Below, piece after piece: positions 1 through 9,101 of a stretch of 37,860 bases of DNA. Source of the DNA: Rikenellaceae bacterium (GTDB lineage: Bacteria; Bacteroidota; Bacteroidia; Bacteroidales; UBA932); the NCBI GenBank assembly GCA_900769905.1, contig CAAGIL010000078.1, positions 1 to 37,860 on the forward strand, written 5' to 3'. Every line of letters begins with the position of its first letter. Position 1 is the stretch's first letter. Under the pieces are notes generated by a model that was not told the origin of the DNA, did no database searches, and saw nothing but the letters and a program-made list of their open reading frames with translations. The position numbers were made by a program, and so were the translations under genes.

Positions 1-903
1 ATCGACAACGACCTCTGCGGAGATGCCGACGGGCTCTTCGCCCTTGCCCATCAGCTTTTGTGCAAAAGTGTGAACATCAGAGGCATAGTAGGCGCGCACC
101 TGGGACCTAGAGGAGGTTTCAGCAATGCAGCGAACACTGCACAGGCATCGGTAGAGAAAGCAAACGAGATAGCCGATGCCCTGGGAATGGCCGGACAGTT
201 CAAGATTGTTCCAGGCGCCCCAAAGGCTATGGAGGCTCCCGACAAGCCTGTAGTGTCAGAAGGCTCTCAGCTCATTGTTGAGGAGGCCCTTGCCTGCACT
301 CCGGACAAACCTTTGTACGTTCTTGTAGGAGGCCCTCTTACCGACATCGCCAGCGCACTTCTCACCAAGCCTGAGATTGCAGCAAACATAATCGTGGTGT
401 GGATTGGAGGACAGGAATATCCTTTCGGACACCCTCAGCCTTGGGGAGGCATTTCAGAGGTGGAGTACAATCTCAACCTCAGCATTCCGGCTGCGAGGAT
501 GATTTTCAACGACAGCGACGTCCGTCTCTGGCAGATTCCGAGGGACGCATATCGCCAGTGCCTGTACGGATTTGACGAGATTCAGCTGAAACTTGCTCCT
601 TACGGCAAGATTGGCGAGGTTCTTGCATCCTCTCTGGAGCGTATGCAGCGCTTTTCCCAGAAGGAAATGTACGTACTCGGAGACAGTCCGCTCGTGCTCG
701 TGTCAAGCCTTCAGACTTTCTTCGAGCCGGATACCGCGTCCTGCGACTTCGAGACCACCAAAGCCCCTTACATAACCGAGAGCGGAAGTTACGACTTCAG
801 CCATCCGGGAAGGGAGATCAGGGTCTATACCCATCTCGACAATGCTTTGATGTTCAGGGATATGGAGACGAAAATACAGCTACATTCAAGTAATAACAAA
901 TAG
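1..903 (+). CDS. Nucleoside hydrolase-like protein, 5' end cut by window edge
   Basis: The reading frame is open from base 1, so the gene starts upstream; a TTG at 58 lies inside the conserved fold and is not the start. The first visible residues, IDNDLCGDADGLFALAH, match the N-terminal Asp-rich metal motif of inosine/uridine-type nucleoside hydrolases. The family core follows: VGGPLTDIASALLTKPEIA, then EYNLNLSIPAARMIF, then LGDSPLVLVSS where the canonical family has HDPL. The family hydrolyses N-glycosidic bonds of ribonucleosides with a Ca2+ bound by the Asp cluster. Here the variant last motif and the position 20 bases ahead of a GH3/GH2 pair leave the true substrate open. It probably shares a transcript with those two hydrolases. 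Whether it has a signal peptide cannot be seen. Confidence 0.8.
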   Translation: MDNDLCGDADGLFALAHQLLCKSVNIRGIVGAHLGPRGGFSNAANTAQASVEKANEIADALGMAGQFKIVPGAPKAMEAPDKPVVSEGSQLIVEEALACTPDKPLYVLVGGPLTDIASALLTKPEIAANIIVVWIGGQEYPFGHPQPWGGISEVEYNLNLSIPAARMIFNDSDVRLWQIPRDAYRQCLYGFDEIQLKLAPYGKIGEVLASSLERMQRFSQKEMYVLGDSPLVLVSSLQTFFEPDTASCDFETTKAPYITESGSYDFSHPGREIRVYTHLDNALMFRDMETKIQLHSSNNK

Positions 904-923
904 CTTTAACTTCAATAATCATT

Positions 924-3215
924 ATGCGCAAGACAATCACAATCCTCGCGGCGCTCGTGTGCGCCGCAAGCCTCTTCGCCCAGCCACAGCTCAACAAGGA
1001 CAATGTTGAGGAAGTGCTCAAGGCGATGACCCTCCAGGAAAAGGCAGCCCTCTGCGTAGGCGGCAGCCGAATGGTCAACATTGACGGCATCCCTACCGGT
1101 TCAGCCAACCTCGTACCGGGAGCAGCCGGCACCACCAGGGCCATCCCGCGCCTGGGCATCCCTGCCACCGTCCTCGCTGACGGTCCTGCCGGCCTCCGCA
1201 TCTCCCCTACCCGAGAAGGCAGCAGCAAGACCTTCTACTGCACCGGTTTCCCTGTAGGAACCCTTCTCGCCAGCTCCTGGGACCTCGCCCTCGTGGAGTC
1301 AGTCACCGAAGCAATGGGCAACGAGGTGCTTGAGTACGGCGTGGACGTGCTCCTCGCACCGGGTATGAACATCCACCGCAACCCGCTCTGCGGACGCAAC
1401 TTCGAGTATTTCTCAGAAGACCCACTCCTCAGCGGAAAGATGGCTGCGGCTTACGTGAACGGTATCCAGAAGAACGGTGTCGGCACCTCCATCAAGCACT
1501 ATGCAGCCAACAACCAGGAGACCAACCGCAGCATGAACGACGCGAAGGTAAGCGTGCGCGCCCTGCGTGAAATCTACCTCAAGAACTTCGAAATCGCAGT
1601 CAAGGAGTCAGACCCTTGGACCGTGATGTCCTCATACAACCAGCTGAACGGTGAGTTCACCCAGCAGAGCCACGACCTTCTCACCAAGGTGCTCCGCGAA
1701 GACTGGGGCTACAAGGGAATCGTGATGACCGACTGGGGCAACAAGGAAGGCACCGTGAAGGCAGTTCAGGCCCAGAACGACCTTATGGAGCCGGGCGCTC
1801 AGAGCGAAATCGAGCGCATCATCGCAGCGGTGAAGGACGGCAGCCTCTCCGAGGCAGACCTCGACAGGAACGTCCGCAACATACTCAACTACATCGTGAG
1901 GACTCCTCGCTTCCAGGGTTACAAGTACTCTGACGCTCCGGACCTCAAGGCCCACGCAGCAGTAGCACGCAGCGCTGCAGCCGAGTCTATGGTACTCCTC
2001 CGCAACGAGGGCGCCCTTCCGCTCAGCGGCAGCGAGAAGGTGGCTATGTACGGCATCTCATCCATTGACTTCGTGGCAGGCGGCACCGGTTCAGGAAACG
2101 TGAACAAGGCTTATGTCGTGAACATGAAGCAGGGCCTCGAGAACGCAGGCTTCAAGCTCGACCAGGATCTCGTGGACTATTACGAGTCTTATATCAAGTA
2201 CAACAGCGCAAACAACAAGCTCAACGGAGGCAACTCAAACAGGCCTCTTCTCGGCACCAGCAAACTTGCCGAAATCCCTGTAGGCAGCGCTGCCATCAAG
2301 AGTCAGGCAAAGAGCAATGACGTGGCCATCATCACCATAGGCAGGAACGCCGGAGAAGGCGCAGACCGCAAGATGATGGACGACTTCGAGCTCACCGCAG
2401 TGGAGCGCGAGCTCATCCAGAACGTAAGCTCAGCCTTCCACCTCGAGGGCAAGAAGGTTGTCGTTGTGCTGAACATCGGCGGCGTAATCGAGACCAACTC
2501 CTGGAAGGATATGGTGGATGCCATCCTCCTCCCTTGGTCCCCTGGCCAGGAAGGCGCAAACGCAGTTGCTGACGTGCTCACCGGCAAGGCAAACCCTTCA
2601 GGCAAGCTCCCTATGACCTTCCCTGTCAACTTCACCGACCACCCTTCATCAGCCAACTTCCCTTACGACTACACCAGACCGCAGAACAATTCTTTCTTCA
2701 GGGGTCCTGCACAGCCGGTCAAGGATGTTGACTACACCGACTACGAAGAAGGCATCTATGTAGGTTACAGACACTTCACCACCAGCGGCACGAAGGTGTC
2801 CTATCCTTTCGGCTACGGTCTTTCCTACACCGACTTCGCATACTCCAAGCCTGTAGTGAAGGCCGGAACTGACGGCTTCACCGCTACCGTTACCGTGACC
2901 AACACCGGTTCCGTGGCAGGCAAGGAAGTTGTCGAGCTTTACGTGAGCGCTCCTGCGGGAGGACTGGACAAGCCGAAGCTTGAGCTCAAGGCTTTCGCGA
3001 AGACCAGGGAGCTCCAGCCGGGCGAATCCCAGACCCTCACCCTGTCAGTGGACAACTACAGCCTGGCTTCCTTCAACGAGGCTAGCTCCAGCTGGGAGAC
3101 CGCCGCAGGCAGCTACAAGGTCTTCTTCTCCAAGAACGTGGACGCTCCTCAGTGCAGCGGAGAGTACAAGCTCAAGAAAGCCCAGTCCTGGAAAGTCAAT
3201 ACAATTTTTGAATAA
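924..3215 (+). CDS. Glycoside hydrolase family 3, secreted beta-glucosidase-type
   Basis: 763 residues beginning with a clear signal peptide (MRKTITILAALVCAASLFAQ). The N-terminal GH3 barrel carries GRNFEYFSEDP, the IKHYAANNQE substrate-site motif and VMTDWG, whose Asp270 is the expected nucleophile. The second alpha/beta domain follows (about 350-600), and a fibronectin-III-like C-terminal domain is marked by GYGLSYTDFAY and VTVTNTGSVAGKEVVELYV (about 640-745). The size and domain order are those of Bacteroidota GH3 enzymes, which release terminal beta-glucosyl or beta-xylosyl residues from oligosaccharides, mostly in the periplasm. The stop overlaps the start of the GH2 gene by one base (TAATG), so the two are co-transcribed and probably coupled. 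Substrate specificity cannot be read from sequence alone. Confidence 0.93.
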   Translation: MRKTITILAALVCAASLFAQPQLNKDNVEEVLKAMTLQEKAALCVGGSRMVNIDGIPTGSANLVPGAAGTTRAIPRLGIPATVLADGPAGLRISPTREGSSKTFYCTGFPVGTLLASSWDLALVESVTEAMGNEVLEYGVDVLLAPGMNIHRNPLCGRNFEYFSEDPLLSGKMAAAYVNGIQKNGVGTSIKHYAANNQETNRSMNDAKVSVRALREIYLKNFEIAVKESDPWTVMSSYNQLNGEFTQQSHDLLTKVLREDWGYKGIVMTDWGNKEGTVKAVQAQNDLMEPGAQSEIERIIAAVKDGSLSEADLDRNVRNILNYIVRTPRFQGYKYSDAPDLKAHAAVARSAAAESMVLLRNEGALPLSGSEKVAMYGISSIDFVAGGTGSGNVNKAYVVNMKQGLENAGFKLDQDLVDYYESYIKYNSANNKLNGGNSNRPLLGTSKLAEIPVGSAAIKSQAKSNDVAIITIGRNAGEGADRKMMDDFELTAVERELIQNVSSAFHLEGKKVVVVLNIGGVIETNSWKDMVDAILLPWSPGQEGANAVADVLTGKANPSGKLPMTFPVNFTDHPSSANFPYDYTRPQNNSFFRGPAQPVKDVDYTDYEEGIYVGYRHFTTSGTKVSYPFGYGLSYTDFAYSKPVVKAGTDGFTATVTVTNTGSVAGKEVVELYVSAPAGGLDKPKLELKAFAKTRELQPGESQTLTLSVDNYSLASFNEASSSWETAAGSYKVFFSKNVDAPQCSGEYKLKKAQSWKVNTIFE

Positions 3216-6200
3216 TGAGATGTAAATCACTCTCTTTGATAACAGCACTCTGCGTCCTGCCTCTGATGGCAGCGGCGCAGAGTCGTCCTTATATGGAGAG
3301 GCTGCCCGAATATCTGATGAACCTCGAAGTCTTCGAGGAAAATCAGGAGGAAGGCCGCGCCTACCATATTCCGGACAGGAACATTTCCCTCAACGGGGAA
3401 TGGCGCTTCATCTACAGGGAATCTCCTTACGACATCCCTGTAAACTTCTACCGCACGTCCTTCAACGACGCGAAATGGGACAAAATCAAGGTCCCTTCCA
3501 ACTGGGAAATGCTCGGGTATGGCGAACCCATATTCCGCAATGTCACCTCCCCTTTCCCTACCAGACTGCCTCGGGCAATGTCCGATTCTCTCAAGCGCAT
3601 AGTGAATGGGGAAATCCCCGCCACGGAAATGGACAAAAGAAGGGCCCAGTACCAGCTTTCCGGAATGTCCACTGATCCCTTTGCCGTGGAAGTTCCAAAC
3701 ATCCCTATGGATGTAAATCCGAGCGGCGCGTACAGGAAAGTGGTCAACATACCTTCCTCCTGGAAGAACGACAGGATTTTCATACGCTTCGAGAAAGTTG
3801 CCTCCGCCTTCTTCCTCTGGGTGAACGGCCAGGAGGTGGGCTACAACGAAGGCGCCCAGGAACCGTCCGAGTTCGACATCACTGAATACGTGAAGCCGGG
3901 CAGGAACACCATAGCCGTGCTCGTGACCAAGTATTCTGACGGCTATTACCTTGAAGGTCAAGACTATTGGAGGCTCGCCGGCATCTTCGACGACGTTTGC
4001 CTCTATGCCACCGGACAGACCAGAATCTTCGACTGGCAGGTCATCACCGACTTCGACTCCGACTATAGGGACTCAGACCTGCTCGTGAACGTGGACGTGA
4101 AGTCCTACGCGGCCCCCCAGGGCAAGCTCCGGCTCACTGCCGAAGTCAGCAGGGACGGCAGAACGGTAAGCAGTATGGACAGCGGAGAATTCGGCCTGGG
4201 AGCCTCAGAAAAGAAGACCCTGAGCCTCAGGGACAAGGTCATCGCTCCGGAGAAATGGTCAGCCGAATCCCCTGCCCTCTATGAACTTACGCTCAGCCTC
4301 AAGGACGAGGGAGGCAGGACGGTGGACAGCGTCACCAAGAAAATAGGCTTCAAGAAAAGCGAAATCCGCGACGGCGTATTCTACCTCAACGGCGTGCCTC
4401 TCAAGGTCAACGCCCAGTGCTCGCACATGCAGCATCCGGAACTCGGCCACGTGATGACCGAGGAGGTGATACGCAAGGATATGGAGATACTCAAGCAGTT
4501 CAATTTCAATGCTGTACGCACCTCCCACTATCCTCCGGTCAACAAGTACCTTGAGCTCGCGGACGAATACGGACTCTACATCATTGACGAGACCGGAGAC
4601 GAGGCACACGCCACCGAATACGTTTGCTCGATGAATGAATTCACCGAGATGTACAGGGAACGCGTGCGCCGTATGGTGCTCCGCGACCGCAACCACGCCT
4701 GCGTGCTTTTCTGGAGCGCCGGCAACGAGAGCGGCGAGAGTTTCAATATAAACGAGGTGGTCAAGGAGGGCAAAAAATATGACCCGACCAGGTTCTGGAT
4801 GTACGGCGGCAACTCTGCCGTGCACCCGGCTGAGGAAATCATAGGCCCGCGCTACCCATCACCGGTCGAGCACGAGGTGCGTTACGGCTTCGACGACAGC
4901 GACAAGCGTCCTTCCTTTATGGACGAGTACCTGTCGGTGGCCGGCAACGGCGGCGGTGGATTGGATGACTACTGGAACGAAATCTACGAGCACCCGAGCC
5001 TTATGGGCGGTGCAATATGGGATTTCGTGAGCATAGGCATCACCAGGCAGGTGCGCGAGTTGAAAGACAAGTCCCCTCAGGGCAACCAGGCTGTGATTAT
5101 GGGCAATGCCAGGCTCGTCCCGGGAATCAGCGGCAAGGCACTGGACCTCAACAAGCAGGACCAGTGGGTGCAGGTGTACCCGTCAAGCGGGCTCGAAATT
5201 TCCTCCGACCAGCTCACCCTCAGCCTGGACATCTACCCGCTCAAGTACAATGCCAGCGGCGGCTATATGATCACCAAGGGCAGCAACCAGTACGGACTCA
5301 AGCAGAACGGCAAAGACAAGCTGGACTTCTACATCGACACCGGCAGCAGGCAGTGCCTGAGCGTGGATCTTCCGGAATACTGGGAGAACAACTGGCACAA
5401 GGTCACCGCAGTGTACGACGGCGCCACGATGAAGCTCATAGTTGACGGCAGGGAGCTCGGAAGCCGCAAAGCCTCCGGCAAAATCCGCAACCTCCCTCTG
5501 TCCGTATGCGTGGGCAGGGACGAGCAGCGCTTCGGCCAGGAGACCAACGAGTACATCTGCGACGCGATCATAGACAATGTGGGTATCTTTGACCACGCCG
5601 TCACCGACAGTGCCGGACTGCGTCCTGAGGACGCGGTGCTGTGGCTGGACTTCGAAGAAGAGAAGGACGGCGGCACATTCTGGTCTCACGGCGTGGGCGG
5701 ACGCACCTACGGCAGCATATGGCCGGACAGGACCCCTCAACCGGAGATGTGGCAGATGAAGAAGAGCGTGCAGCCTCTGTCCTTCAGGCTTCTGGATGAG
5801 AACAGCGGCCTCGTGGAGGTATGGAACAGGAACCATTTTACCAACGCCGACCACTATCTCACGACCTGGACCCTTTATGCCGACAACGAAGCCGTGGACA
5901 GCGGAGAACTGCGGATCAATGTCGAACCGCTCTCAAGAAAGAGCTTCAAGCTTGCTCTCACCAAGCCGGAAATCATCCCGGGAAAGGAGTACAGGCTGGA
6001 AATCAACTCCGTGCTCCGCGAGGATGAGCTTTGGGCAAAGAAGGGCTTCGAGGTATCCTGGGACCAGTTCGAGCTCAAGGGATGGAACCTCCCGGCTCCT
6101 GCCGTACGCCACGAGGGCAAGCCTTTGGAAGTTTCTGAAAACGGGGACAGGATAGTAGTGAAGGGCGAAGGCTTCTCCTACGGATTCAACAGGAAGAGCG

Positions 6201-7087
6201 GAGAACTCTGCTCCATAGTCTCCACAGGAAAGGAAATGCTCCTCAAGCCTATGAGCCTGAATGTCTGGAGGGCACCTCTGGCCAACGAACTCGACGGATG
6301 GAATTCCAGGAGCGCAACCCAGCCAAGGCAGGGCGGATACGGCAGCATAGGCCACACCAATGTCCTGGCCAGCATCTATTATGCCGCCGGTCTGGACCGC
6401 CTCTCCCATCTGACCTCCTCAGTCAGGACTGTAAAGTCGGATGACGCGGTGGTGGTGACGGTAAGGGAACTCGTCCTTCTGGGCGGGGCATCCGGAGAAG
6501 TGCGCCAGCTCGACCAGTACATCAGCGGCATCAGCTTCAACGGCTTCGAGAACATTTACGAGTTCTGCATATATCCGGACGGAGACCTGCGCGTGCGTCA
6601 CAATATCAAGCCTCAGGGCTCAATGCCGGAGTGGCTTCCGAGAATAGGCGTAAGCCTGGGACTCAATGCAGACCTGCAGAATGTGGAATGGTACGGAAGG
6701 GGCCCTCAGGCCAACTACCCTGACCGCAAGAGCGGCTACAGGATAGGGATATGGAGTTCTGACCTGGACTCAATGTATGAGCCTTATCTCATACCTCAGG
6801 ACTTCGGTCTGAGGACGGAGAACAGGTGGGTGGAACTCACGGACGAGAATGGCAAGGGCATACGCATCTCTTCCGGAGACCTCTTCAATTTCAATGCATA
6901 TAACTTTGATACTGAAAACCTTACCAAAGCCGTTTACCAGTATCAGCTGAAGAGGTCCGATTCCGTTACCTTCAATCTTGACTACAGCACCAGCGGAGTG
7001 GGATGCACGGCCCGAGGCATATTCAGTGCCTACAGGACCTATCCGTCCGAATACTCCAGGGAATTCACCGTCAGTCTCATAGACTGA
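3215..7087 (+). CDS. Glycoside hydrolase family 2 beta-galactosidase with LamG-like insertion
   Basis: 1290 residues with a signal peptide (MRCKSLSLITALCVLPLMAAAQ). Domains in order: sugar-binding domain (about 45-265), immunoglobulin-like domain, TIM barrel (about 390-620), a LamG/concanavalin-like domain (about 625-820), a further beta-sandwich, and a C-terminal Bgal_small_N-like domain with WYGRGPQANYPDRKSG. The barrel holds the acid/base Glu505 in SAGNESGES and the probable nucleophile Glu571 in FMDEYLS. The LamG-like block sits after GGAIWDFVSIG, where ordinary LacZ-type enzymes run directly into the next beta domain, and may add carbohydrate binding. The gene follows GH3 with a one-base overlap and is closed by a hairpin at 7107-7139. 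Beta-galactosidase is the family default; a galactosyl-hemicellulose substrate is an inference from the neighbours. Confidence 0.92.
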   Translation: MRCKSLSLITALCVLPLMAAAQSRPYMERLPEYLMNLEVFEENQEEGRAYHIPDRNISLNGEWRFIYRESPYDIPVNFYRTSFNDAKWDKIKVPSNWEMLGYGEPIFRNVTSPFPTRLPRAMSDSLKRIVNGEIPATEMDKRRAQYQLSGMSTDPFAVEVPNIPMDVNPSGAYRKVVNIPSSWKNDRIFIRFEKVASAFFLWVNGQEVGYNEGAQEPSEFDITEYVKPGRNTIAVLVTKYSDGYYLEGQDYWRLAGIFDDVCLYATGQTRIFDWQVITDFDSDYRDSDLLVNVDVKSYAAPQGKLRLTAEVSRDGRTVSSMDSGEFGLGASEKKTLSLRDKVIAPEKWSAESPALYELTLSLKDEGGRTVDSVTKKIGFKKSEIRDGVFYLNGVPLKVNAQCSHMQHPELGHVMTEEVIRKDMEILKQFNFNAVRTSHYPPVNKYLELADEYGLYIIDETGDEAHATEYVCSMNEFTEMYRERVRRMVLRDRNHACVLFWSAGNESGESFNINEVVKEGKKYDPTRFWMYGGNSAVHPAEEIIGPRYPSPVEHEVRYGFDDSDKRPSFMDEYLSVAGNGGGGLDDYWNEIYEHPSLMGGAIWDFVSIGITRQVRELKDKSPQGNQAVIMGNARLVPGISGKALDLNKQDQWVQVYPSSGLEISSDQLTLSLDIYPLKYNASGGYMITKGSNQYGLKQNGKDKLDFYIDTGSRQCLSVDLPEYWENNWHKVTAVYDGATMKLIVDGRELGSRKASGKIRNLPLSVCVGRDEQRFGQETNEYICDAIIDNVGIFDHAVTDSAGLRPEDAVLWLDFEEEKDGGTFWSHGVGGRTYGSIWPDRTPQPEMWQMKKSVQPLSFRLLDENSGLVEVWNRNHFTNADHYLTTWTLYADNEAVDSGELRINVEPLSRKSFKLALTKPEIIPGKEYRLEINSVLREDELWAKKGFEVSWDQFELKGWNLPAPAVRHEGKPLEVSENGDRIVVKGEGFSYGFNRKSGELCSIVSTGKEMLLKPMSLNVWRAPLANELDGWNSRSATQPRQGGYGSIGHTNVLASIYYAAGLDRLSHLTSSVRTVKSDDAVVVTVRELVLLGGASGEVRQLDQYISGISFNGFENIYEFCIYPDGDLRVRHNIKPQGSMPEWLPRIGVSLGLNADLQNVEWYGRGPQANYPDRKSGYRIGIWSSDLDSMYEPYLIPQDFGLRTENRWVELTDENGKGIRISSGDLFNFNAYNFDTENLTKAVYQYQLKRSDSVTFNLDYSTSGVGCTARGIFSAYRTYPSEYSREFTVSLID

Positions 7088-7106
7088 AGCTGAACACATA
7101 GTTGAA

Positions 7107-7139
7107 GAACGGCCGGGCAGATGAACTGTCCGGCCGTTC
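7107..7139. terminator. Bidirectional hairpin terminator between convergent genes
   Basis: A 14-bp stem (GAACGGCCGGGCAG against CTGTCCGGCCGTTC, one G-T wobble) closes a five-base loop. It lies 19 bases after the GH2 stop and 21 bases beyond the DeoR-gene stop on the other strand. No long T-run follows on either side, so termination strength is uncertain. Confidence 0.65.
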
Positions 7140-7160
7140 AATGCTATGTAAAGAAAAGAA

Positions 7161-7928
7161 TTATTCCGCTATTATGACCTCAACTCCAAGGGCCTCGATT
7201 TTTGCCACGACCTCAGGGGCTATCTTGGAGTCGGTAATCAGGGTGTTGATCATCGAGATGCTGCCGAGGTTCGCCAGGGACGGATTTCCGATCTTTGAGG
7301 AATCTGCCAGAAGGTAAACCTTTGCGGAGGACTTGATCATAGCCTTCTTCACCGCAAGGTCGCTGAAGCTCGGATAGGTAAGCATCAGGTTGTCGAGAGT
7401 GATGCCGGCAGTGGCAAGGAAAAGCTTCTCGGCGTGGAAGCCCTTGAACATACCGGCGGCAAGTTCGCCTGTCAGCGAAAGGGTAGGAGCCTTGAACTCC
7501 CCTCCGGAAAGGAGAAGATTGATGCCCGGATTCTCTCCCAGTATGTAGGCTATATTGAGCGCGTTCGTCAGAACGACCAGATTGTTGCGCGAAAGCAGGC
7601 ATCTTGCAAGTTCGGTGGTGGTGGAGCCGGAATCGAGGATGATGCTGTCCCCGTCGCTCACGAACTGTGCAGCCACCTTCGCAAGCAATTTCTTCTCCTC
7701 CATATGGGTCTGGTTGAAAAGCATACCGCTTTTGGCAAAGGAACCCACGTCCTTCAGGAAGGCTCCGCCGTGCTCTCTCTGCACATAACCCAGCTTATCC
7801 AACTCTTCAAGATCCTGCCTGATGGTAACCTCCGACACATTGAAAATCCTGGACAACTGCTGTACCTTAGCGTGTCCGTCTTCCTGTATCAAAGATAGGA
7901 TTTCAGTTCTTCTCTTGTTTAACCCCAT
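7161..7928 (-). CDS. DeoR/GlpR-family transcriptional regulator
   Basis: 255 residues. The N-terminal winged helix-turn-helix (about 5-57: RRTEILSLIQEDGHAKVQQL, then SEVTIRQDLEELDKLGYVQR) is followed by the DeoRC sugar-phosphate sensor domain with the typical DSGSTTTELA and LTNALNIAY blocks. Such proteins usually repress sugar or amino-sugar catabolic genes until a phosphorylated sugar binds. The gene is divergent from the AmgK/MurU-like pair and shares with it the symmetrical promoter at 7940-7955, so that pair is the most likely target besides itself. It converges on the GH2 gene, which it could also regulate. The start ATG sits about 12 bases below the predicted transcription start. Effector unknown. 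Confidence 0.9.
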   Translation of the reverse strand: MGLNKRRTEILSLIQEDGHAKVQQLSRIFNVSEVTIRQDLEELDKLGYVQREHGGAFLKDVGSFAKSGMLFNQTHMEEKKLLAKVAAQFVSDGDSIILDSGSTTTELARCLLSRNNLVVLTNALNIAYILGENPGINLLLSGGEFKAPTLSLTGELAAGMFKGFHAEKLFLATAGITLDNLMLTYPSFSDLAVKKAMIKSSAKVYLLADSSKIGNPSLANLGSISMINTLITDSKIAPEVVAKIEALGVEVIIAE

Positions 7929-7939
7929 ATGGATAGATT

Positions 7940-7955
7940 TAGTTTTGCAAATTTA
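7940..7955. promoter_or_regulatory. Abutting divergent Bacteroidota -7 elements
   Basis: TAGTTTTG on the plus strand (7940-7947) directly abuts TAAATTTG on the minus strand (7955-7948), giving TAnnTTTGCAAAnnTA. Both halves match the Bacteroidota -7 consensus exactly. The minus promoter would serve the DeoR gene with a short leader, the plus promoter the AmgK-like gene with a leader of about 115 bases. A TTG at 7915-7917 is a weak -33 candidate for the plus direction; none is clear for the minus direction. Confidence 0.5.
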
Positions 7956-8069
7956 GCCATTATTTTTCGAAAATCATACCCTGACACATCATTTATTCCG
8001 CTGAATTCCTGCAATTATTTGTTATATTCGCATAAGATTTGTACACTTTTGAAACTCATATTGTTGGAT

Positions 8070-9101
8070 ATGACTCAGATTGACCAGTTATACCGTAGCC
8101 TGACAGGCTGCGAAGCGGAGAAAAAGGAACTTCTTCCCCTCTCCGGCAGTGCAAGAAAATATTATCGTGTCAGCGGCGAAGGCGGCACTTTCATCGCCTG
8201 CGCGGGCACGAACCCGGCGGAAAACAAGGCTTTCCTCACGATAGACGGGCAGTTCCGGAGAGCCGGGCTGCACGCGCCTGAAATTTTCGCCGTGTCCGAC
8301 GACTCGATGACCTATCTTCAGGAAGATTTGGGCGACGGACAGCTGTTTGAGCTGCTGAAACCCAATATTGCCGAAGGAAACTTCAGCGAGGAGCAGCTGA
8401 ACTGGCTCCACGACACGATGTCCCTGCTTCCGGCAGTGCAGTTCAAAGTCGGCGAAGGCCTGGACTGGGGCGTATGCTTCCCTGACAGGGAGTTCAACGA
8501 GCGTATGGTGAACTTTGACCTTAATTATTTCAAATACGACTTCCTCAAGCTCACCGGGCTGGAGTTCAACGAAATCAGGCTCCAGGACGACATTGACAAG
8601 CTGCGCGTGGACGCCCTTGACTTCGAAGGCAACACCTTCATGTACAGGGATTTCCAGGCCCGCAACATAATAATTAAGGATGGTGAACCCTGCTTCATCG
8701 ACTTCCAGGGAGGGCGTCGCGGTCCGGTGCAGTACGACCTTGCCTCCTTCCTGTGGAACGCCGGCACCCACTTCAGCCCTGCCCTGCGCGCCGAACTGGA
8801 AAACAGCTACCTCCGCGCACTGGAGTCATTCGTTCCCGTGGACGAGGACGACTTCCGGCGCAGGTACAGGCTCATCACCCTAATACGTCTGCTCCAGGAA
8901 TTCGGCGCCTACGGCTTCCGCGGCCTGGTGGAACGCAAGCAGCTCTTCATCGACTGCATCGCACCGGCACTCGGCTGCATAGGAGAGCTGGTCAGCGAGC
9001 CTTTCGGGCGCTATCCTTACCTCAGTGAAGTGCTCGCGCGCCTTGCCCACGATTGGGACGGCAGCACCATCATCCCCGGGCTGAAAGTCGAGCTGCGATG
9101 A
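8070..9101 (+). CDS. AmgK-like aminoglycoside-phosphotransferase-fold sugar kinase
   Basis: 343 residues from the ATG at 8070; the frame is open back to 7929, but those 47 codons show no family similarity and would overlap the promoter. The APH fold is seen in the catalytic loop YRDFQARNI (Asp194, Asn199) and the metal Asp211 in CFIDFQGG. The Arg-Asp form of the loop is typical of the COG3178 group that contains AmgK, the anomeric kinase that phosphorylates MurNAc or GlcNAc at C1. The next gene, overlapping by four bases (ATGA), is a MurU-like nucleotidyltransferase, which is the known pathway partner. Together they would turn cell-wall amino sugars into UDP-sugars in the cytosol. The assignment rests on motif plus neighbour; the substrate is inferred. 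Confidence 0.8.
   Translation: MTQIDQLYRSLTGCEAEKKELLPLSGSARKYYRVSGEGGTFIACAGTNPAENKAFLTIDGQFRRAGLHAPEIFAVSDDSMTYLQEDLGDGQLFELLKPNIAEGNFSEEQLNWLHDTMSLLPAVQFKVGEGLDWGVCFPDREFNERMVNFDLNYFKYDFLKLTGLEFNEIRLQDDIDKLRVDALDFEGNTFMYRDFQARNIIIKDGEPCFIDFQGGRRGPVQYDLASFLWNAGTHFSPALRAELENSYLRALESFVPVDEDDFRRRYRLITLIRLLQEFGAYGFRGLVERKQLFIDCIAPALGCIGELVSEPFGRYPYLSEVLARLAHDWDGSTIIPGLKVELR

Noticed and set aside
7929..8069. 47-codon N-terminal extension of the AmgK-like kinase
   Set aside because: It runs through the AT-rich promoter gap and adds no kinase-like sequence; the ATG at 8070 fits the family.
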